Shown here: in pieces, positions 12,438-13,005 of the stretch
Layout of the letters: every line of letters starts with the position of its first letter
Numbering within the stretch: the first letter of the stretch is position 1
NCBI GenBank assembly: GCA_030540535.1
Contig: JAUNWB010000009.1
Coordinates: 1 to 13,005, forward strand
Direction: 5' to 3'
Length of the DNA stretch: 13,005 nt
Source: Elusimicrobiales bacterium
GTDB taxonomy: Bacteria; Elusimicrobiota; Elusimicrobia; Elusimicrobiales; Elusimicrobiaceae
The notes under the pieces: model-generated
The model's input: the letters and a program-made list of their open reading frames with translations, nothing else
Told to the model about the DNA's origin: nothing
Database searches by the model: none
Position numbers and translations under genes: made by a program

Positions 12438-13005
12438 TTACTGGCCGATGGCCTGGTAACCGTGGATTTCCACCCACACGTTGCCCTGCGCGTCGAACAC
12501 GTAGGCATCGTGCAGCGTTTTGCCGTCAGCGGTGTTGCCGCGGCTGACGCCGTACAAGTACAGCTGGGCGGGCGGAACCTGGCGGTTGAACACGGCTACT
12601 TCGGCGATGCCGTCGGGCAGCGTCATTTTGTGTTCAATGCTCATATCCTGGAATCCGCAGCACTGGAAAGCCGCTTCAATCAGCATCGGGTTGGCAAGCA
12701 GGGTGCGCGGGCCGTCGTTCCACTGCGGGCGCGGGGTCGTGTTATACACCGCGAGCGAGGAATGTTTGTCCACACGCAGAATACCGCCCAGCACCTGGAA
12801 AGAAGGACCGTGGAAATACTTTTTGTAGATTTCTTCTTTGCTTACGGTCATCTGTCCGGCAAGACCCGTCATGGCGTCGGCCTTCACGGCGGACCAGGTG
12901 GAGGTAAAGCCGTCCAGCGTTTTGGCGGTAAAGTGGCGGCGGGTATTGCCCATTTTTACGCCTTTGCTGTTGATAAAGTCGGACTCAATTTCCATTACCG
13001 CTTCA
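12438..13005 (-). CDS. Polyketide synthase-like dehydratase domain, C-terminal end of a larger protein; 5' end outside window
   Basis: The frame is open to the window edge; the Met at 12995 is internal-looking. The 188 visible residues resemble the second hotdog fold of PKS/PUFA-synthase dehydratase domains: YKKYFHGPSFQVLGGI, then LLANPMLIEAAFQCCGF, where typical modules have HPALLDxALQ, and a C-terminal strand YVFDAQGNVWVEIHGY. The position usually held by the catalytic Asp is Glu (LIEAAFQ), a form I associate with the PfaC/HglE-type systems. The protein ends directly after this fold, so the dehydratase is the last domain. A PPTase follows after eight bases. The product of the pathway cannot be told from this fragment. 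Confidence 0.82.
   Translation of the reverse strand, partial: EAVMEIESDFINSKGVKMGNTRRHFTAKTLDGFTSTWSAVKADAMTGLAGQMTVSKEEIYKKYFHGPSFQVLGGILRVDKHSSLAVYNTTPRPQWNDGPRTLLANPMLIEAAFQCCGFQDMSIEHKMTLPDGIAEVAVFNRQVPPAQLYLYGVSRGNTADGKTLHDAYVFDAQGNVWVEIHGYQAIGQ

Overview
The window comes from a Gram-negative-type anaerobe-like bacterium of moderate GC content. The gene mix (a hybrid sensor kinase relay, a sigma-70 factor with a lysine/alanine-rich tail, a maltose-type symporter beside a CBM20-bearing amylomaltase, a decarboxylase/carboxylase alpha subunit, and an Sfp-type PPTase beside a polyketide-synthase-like dehydratase) would fit a gut-associated Elusimicrobiota lineage. That assignment is inference: there is no rRNA or ribosomal protein here to prove it.

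Layout. (1) 1-3305, plus strand: a signalling operon. It holds the 3' part of an HD-GYP (c-di-GMP phosphodiesterase type) gene split by one in-frame TAA, a stand-alone HPt protein, and a membrane hybrid histidine kinase with a C-terminal receiver. A strong terminator, usable from both sides, closes it. (2) 3335-3991, minus strand: an Frm2/Hbn1-like nitroreductase with a recognisable promoter. (3) 3992-4560: about 570 bases with no credible protein gene but much structure. It contains a consensus-like promoter driving a short plus-strand RNA ended by its own terminator, a 50-base direct repeat in two copies, several hairpins, and a structured minus-strand trailer between a tRNA and its terminator. 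(4) 4561-5812, minus strand: tRNA-Arg(CCU) starting five bases after the stop of a sigma-70-family gene. (5) 5939-9985, plus strand, divergent from the sigma gene: a GPH/SLC45-like sugar symporter and a DPE2-like 4-alpha-glucanotransferase, two bases apart, then a terminator. (6) 10138-13005, minus strand: the C-terminal end of a PKS-type dehydratase (running off the window), a 4'-phosphopantetheinyl transferase, and an acyl-CoA carboxyltransferase/decarboxylase alpha subunit.

How the parts work together. The first block looks like a multistep phosphorelay (kinase His, receiver Asp, HPt His, output regulator) whose output protein is interrupted. The sugar operon would import maltose or small maltodextrins and disproportionate them onto glucan acceptors. 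The last block looks like the edge of a polyketide or unusual fatty-acid assembly line, with the PPTase that would activate its carrier proteins and a carboxyltransferase that could supply or consume malonyl- or methylmalonyl-type units. The most novel material is the non-coding stretch around 4090-4560 and the basic tail on the sigma factor.
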